Source of the DNA: GCA-2688265 sp964527395
Lineage (GTDB): Archaea; Nanobdellota; Nanobdellia; Woesearchaeales; GW2011-AR9
Length of the DNA: 7,002 nucleotides
Direction: 5' to 3'
NCBI GenBank assembly: GCA_964527395.1
Contig: CAZGQD010000049.1
Span: 1 to 7,002 of the forward strand
The notes beneath the pieces are model-generated. The model worked only from the letters and a program-made list of their open reading frames with translations, was not told where the DNA came from and made no database searches. Both the position numbers and the translations under genes were made by a program. How positions within the stretch are numbered: position 1 is the stretch's first letter; each line of letters opens with the position of its first letter. Below are positions 5,048 to 7,002 of this stretch, piece by piece.

Positions 5048-5611
5048 GGGCCCTCCAGTGAGCAGCAGCACTGAAAATATGCAAATTACAAAGAACATAC
5101 CAACAGCAACAACCTTAGGATTTACAATAGTTCTGAAAATGTTTTGTTCATATTCACTATATTCGCCATCATCTAAACTACCATCCTCTTGCAAATCAGC
5201 TGTTTTGTCTAAAAGTTCTTGCCCGAATGTAGCTCCTAAGCCACCTAAGACAATTAAGATACCAACGCCCATGGTTACCCAGAAAAATGCACCAGTATTG
5301 GTTTGTTCTTTGAGAGCTAATTGAATAAAATCATCATCGTAACCAACAACCCTGAAAGCGAAAACCATTAGGATTATGAATAAGAAAAATACTACAAACC
5401 ATGGCGCTATGATGTTGATGAAAGTGATAGCTGGTTCAAACATTGCAGTCATAATAGCTACCGAGATAGCAACTACTGCACTAAGTCCGCCTTTTTCATC
5501 ACCAAATACTTTTGTTTTCTTTAAAATTGCAAAAACTATAGTAAAAACTAGTAATGTAGGAAAAATAACGTTAAAGAATTGTAATAAGCCTAAATCAAGT
5601 ACGGATGCCAT
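5045..5611 (-). CDS. Small multi-pass membrane protein, tandem paralog 3
   Basis: A 188-residue integral membrane protein. Hydrophobic segments lie at about 12-30, 42-58, 65-88, 108-128 and 164-185. The first carries the shared motif FPTLLVFTIVFAILKKTKVFG (17-37, seen in all three neighbours), preceded by a short amphipathic start MASVLDLGLLQFF. Between segments four and five is an acidic loop (ELLDKTADLQEDGSLDDGEYSEYEQ, about 132-156) absent from the paralogs, and the protein ends soon after the last segment with LLLTGGP, lacking their lysine-rich tail. No enzyme motif is visible. ATG 5611 gives an N-terminus aligned with the paralogs. The promoter is less clear than for the others. The family appears uncharacterised; a membrane complex, channel or envelope role are all possible. 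Confidence 0.8.
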   Translation of the reverse strand: MASVLDLGLLQFFNVIFPTLLVFTIVFAILKKTKVFGDEKGGLSAVVAISVAIMTAMFEPAITFINIIAPWFVVFFLFIILMVFAFRVVGYDDDFIQLALKEQTNTGAFFWVTMGVGILIVLGGLGATFGQELLDKTADLQEDGSLDDGEYSEYEQNIFRTIVNPKVVAVGMFFVICIFSVLLLTGGP

Positions 5612-5630
5612 CTTTTTTCTCTTTTTTAGT

Positions 5631-5640
5631 GATTATTTGT
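5631..5640 (-). promoter_or_regulatory. Weak TATA-like element of membrane paralog 3
   Basis: ACAAATAATC on the minus strand is centred about 25 nt from ATG 5611. It is a poor match. A better A/T element (AAAAATATTA, 5661-5670) would instead give a leader of roughly 28 nt with the purine-rich AAAAAAGAGAAAAAAG before the ATG. Which is used cannot be decided from sequence. Confidence 0.3.
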
Positions 5641-5680
5641 GTTTTTTAATTGGATCTGAATAATATTTTTGTATTGATAA

Positions 5681-5696
5681 AATTAAAAAATTAATT
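5681..5696 (-). terminator. Inverted repeat and T-tract after membrane paralog 2
   Basis: AATTAA and TTAATT form six perfect pairs around four A residues (T on the minus strand), starting 7 nt after the TAA of the paralog. The whole stretch is A/T only, so the stem would be weak, but the T-rich minus strand fits an archaeal terminator. Confidence 0.45.
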
Positions 5697-5703
5697 GGAG
5701 AGG

Positions 5704-6273
5704 TTACCACTCCTTTTTGAACATCTCTTTGAGTGTTTTACCCATCCCTTCGCCAGCTGTTTTCTTACTATTAGGGTCCCTTATTACAAAAAAGACCACC
5801 AGTCCGAATACTGCAAATACAATCAAAAGCTCAGTTACTTCAGTTGACCACCAACCAAAGATATCGTATGGGCCTTGCCACATGTTTAATGCAGCTCCAA
5901 AGATGTATACTACAAAAGCAATTGAAACAAAACCTAAAAATGGTGCTGCTGCTTCAGCAAAGCCTGTTCCAAACATACCCATTAAGATTAAAAGCATGAT
6001 TGCACCAACAGCAACTAAAGATATGCTAGGGAGCGCTTCATTCATAACACTAACAGGATCGTATCCTAAAGGATAACTACCAGTGATGTGTGGTACTACA
6101 AAAGTTAACGCAATTACAAAAGCAATAACTACTGCGAAATTTTTGTTATCTTTAAAAAGTGGAAGTTTGATACTTACCGCATATACAATTACGAAAACTA
6201 ATAAGAAAGGGAGTAAAAAATCCATTACACCTGTACTTTGGAAAATGTTTGCTAATGATTCGAATGTTGCCAT
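5704..6273 (-). CDS. Small multi-pass membrane protein, tandem paralog 2
   Basis: A 189-residue membrane protein starting MATFESLANIFQ. Membrane segments lie at about 18-36, 45-62, 82-102, 110-131 and 145-165. The motif LPFLLVFVIVYAVSIK (21-36) aligns with LPFMLVFTLVFAILEK and FPTLLVFTIVFAILKK of its neighbours. The third and fourth segments are glycine- and alanine-rich (GMFGTGFAEAAAPFLGF). The end (FFVIRDPNSKK, then a lysine-rich amphipathic KTLKEMFKKEW) resembles the FITKDPKGSGK end of paralog 1, pointing to a cytoplasmic basic tail. The start at ATG 6273 is chosen over ATG 6294 because GAGGT lies 9 nt upstream, the TATA box would be too close to 6294, and the N-terminus then lines up with the paralogs. 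Function is unknown. Confidence 0.8.
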   Translation of the reverse strand: MATFESLANIFQSTGVMDFLLPFLLVFVIVYAVSIKLPLFKDNKNFAVVIAFVIALTFVVPHITGSYPLGYDPVSVMNEALPSISLVAVGAIMLLILMGMFGTGFAEAAAPFLGFVSIAFVVYIFGAALNMWQGPYDIFGWWSTEVTELLIVFAVFGLVVFFVIRDPNSKKTAGEGMGKTLKEMFKKEW

Positions 6274-6282
6274 CTTTGTATT

Positions 6283-6287
6283 ACCTC
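6283..6287 (-). promoter_or_regulatory. Shine-Dalgarno GAGGT deciding the ATG 6273 start
   Basis: On the minus strand ATAGAGGTAATACAAAG precedes ATG 6273, with GAGGT 9 nt from it. It lies inside the longer reading frame that begins at 6294, so that longer version is most likely not the translated form. Confidence 0.7.
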
Positions 6288-6308
6288 TATGCATAGTACT
6301 TTTTATTC

Positions 6309-6318
6309 GTATTTAAAG
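6309..6318 (-). promoter_or_regulatory. TATA box of membrane paralog 2
   Basis: On the minus strand this reads CTTTAAATAC, a canonical archaeal TATA box. The predicted transcription start is near 6288, giving a leader of about 15 nt that just includes the GAGGT site. The next paralog has a nearly identical box (ATTTAAATAC). Confidence 0.65.
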
Positions 6319-6348
6319 CTTTGTTTTATGTGTACTTTGTTTGTCAAT

Positions 6349-6375
6349 TTTATTTAATTTTAATAATAATAAGAC
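6349..6375 (-). terminator. A/T-only tract after membrane paralog 1
   Basis: Downstream of the TAG at 6387-6389 the minus strand reads CTTATTATTATTAAAATTAAAT, with short T-runs and an ATT microrepeat. It may stop transcription weakly; there is no hairpin. Confidence 0.3.
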
Positions 6376-6386
6376 ATAGTTTAATT

Positions 6387-6941
6387 CTAGTTACTTGATG
6401 CATCTTTGCCAGATCCCTTAGGATCTTTTGTAATGAACATGATTAGGCCAATTACGATTGCGAAAAAGACTAAGCTTGATACCCATTCTACATCTAAATT
6501 TTGTAAAAGCTCTAGAGCGAACTGTAACCAACCTAAAGAGTTTAGGAATATTAAGGAGATTCCACCAAACATAATGACCATCATAATCATCATCCATGGT
6601 TCTTTTCCTTCTAAGGAGAAGCCTTTGTCTGCGTGAAGTGCACCAGCTAAGAGCATGAAACAAACCACCATTATTAATAGTAAAGCAGCGTTTGCTAAGA
6701 CTTCATTGATTACAGCAACTATTTGTGTTGAAGCAATTACTAAAAAGCCAAAGGTAACTGCAACTATTGCATTTAAGTTCTTTTTTGGAATTATTTTACC
6801 ATTGACTTCGTGTTCACCGAACAATCTGGTCTTTTCTAGAATTGCGAAAACTAATGTGAAAACTAACATGAAAGGTAGAACTACATCGTATAAACCAATT
6901 TCATTTAAAAATTCTAATCCACTTCGAAATGCGCTTGTCAC
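6387..6941 (-). CDS. Small multi-pass membrane protein, tandem paralog 1 (GTG start)
   Basis: A 184-residue membrane protein with segments at about 19-36, 56-74, 82-103, 115-136 and 153-171. The motif LPFMLVFTLVFAILEKTRLFG (22-42, family hallmark) is followed by a loop EHEVNGKIIPKK and NAIVAVTFGFLVIAS, matching the K-x-x-NAVVAI-like second segment of its neighbours. The fourth segment is methionine-rich (WMMIMMVIMFGG). The C-terminal tail TKDPKGSGKDASSN is short and basic, as in paralog 2. Translation is placed at GTG 6941, 8 nt after a GAGGTGG site. The longer frame from TTG 6965 would put this site inside the coding region and add eight residues not matched by the paralogs. It is the first gene of the minus-strand series in this window. 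Function is unknown. Confidence 0.8.
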   Translation of the reverse strand: MTSAFRSGLEFLNEIGLYDVVLPFMLVFTLVFAILEKTRLFGEHEVNGKIIPKKNLNAIVAVTFGFLVIASTQIVAVINEVLANAALLLIMVVCFMLLAGALHADKGFSLEGKEPWMMIMMVIMFGGISLIFLNSLGWLQFALELLQNLDVEWVSSLVFFAIVIGLIMFITKDPKGSGKDASSN

Positions 6942-6949
6942 TTGTATTT

Positions 6950-6956
6950 CCACCTC
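6950..6956 (-). promoter_or_regulatory. Shine-Dalgarno GAGGTGG deciding the GTG 6941 start
   Basis: On the minus strand CAAGAGGTGGAAATACAA directly precedes GTG 6941, with 8 nt between GAGGTGG and the codon. The match is as good as that of the winged-helix gene and is the main reason for the GTG start. Confidence 0.75.
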
Positions 6957-6979
6957 TTGTATCAAATCATTATTTGACC

Positions 6980-6989
6980 GTATTTAAAT
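6980..6989 (-). promoter_or_regulatory. TATA box of membrane paralog 1
   Basis: On the minus strand the element reads ATTTAAATAC. Initiation is predicted near 6958, giving a leader of about 17 nt with the ribosome-binding site near its 5' end. The arrangement (TTTAAATACG, about 20 nt, GAGGT, 8-9 nt, start codon) is shared with paralog 2. Confidence 0.6.
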
Positions 6990-7002
6990 GTGACGTTTTT
7001 GT

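Noticed and set aside
5376..6316. Several + strand open frames opposite the membrane protein genes (5376-5663, 5717-6076, 6083-6316)
   Set aside because: They are antisense shadows of hydrophobic coding sequence, rich in Lys/Thr/Ile with no promoter or ribosome-binding site, while the minus strand gives three consistent paralogous proteins.
6406..6987. Open frames opposite or overlapping membrane paralog 1 (6406-6636 +, 6655-6987 +, 6418-6663 -)
   Set aside because: Low-quality translations overlapping a clear family member; no independent start signals.
1..7002. CRISPR array, insertion sequence, tRNA, rRNA or self-splicing intron
   Set aside because: No regularly spaced direct repeats, transposase motifs, terminal inverted repeats or conserved RNA segments were found on either strand.

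Overview
The window is AT-rich and looks like a chromosomal segment of a small-genome archaeon. The DPANN lineages (Woesearchaeota, Pacearchaeota or a relative) fit best. The evidence is archaeal TATA boxes about 25-29 nt upstream of several ATG codons with no room for a leader (leaderless genes), GAGGT-type Shine-Dalgarno sites at a few others, an XPD/Rad3-type iron-sulfur helicase, a short MarR-like winged-helix regulator, and a run of small multi-pass membrane proteins carrying a motif I associate with DPANN genomes. The lineage is inferred from these features; there is no rRNA or tRNA here to confirm it.

Layout. Positions 1-860 (+ strand) hold a 43-residue protein resembling the tail of archaeal antitoxin-like proteins, then an unrecognised 197-residue soluble protein. 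From 909 to 1052 (+) there is an open, protein-like stretch with no usable start codon, probably the 3' end of a lost gene. On the minus strand, 1059-3760 carries a CYTH-domain protein (upstream) and an XPD-family DNA helicase, each with its own TATA box. A 230-bp divergent intergenic region (3761-3990) separates these from a + strand winged-helix regulator and contains several TATTGT/ACAATA elements and short palindromes. The regulator converges on an unrecognised cysteine-containing protein at 4370-4924 (-), whose first codons are built from two abutting 22-bp near-perfect palindromes plus a smaller third one.

Positions 5045-6941 (-) hold three tandem, diverged paralogous membrane proteins of about 184-189 residues. 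They share an N-terminal amphipathic segment, a P-x-x-LVF-x-x-V-[FY]-A motif and about five membrane segments. Gaps of 92-113 bp with separate promoter signals suggest independently transcribed units rather than one tight operon. Two of them need their starts moved inward (ATG 6273, GTG 6941) because a GAGGT ribosome-binding site lies just upstream of those codons.

Together, the window holds a DNA-repair type helicase, a probable phosphate/nucleotide-binding CYTH protein, one local regulator, and a set of membrane proteins of unknown function. No CRISPR array, insertion sequence, tRNA or rRNA was seen. The least explained items are the membrane paralog cluster, the palindrome tile at 4855-4911, the start-less reading frame at 909-1052, and the operator-like elements of the regulator.
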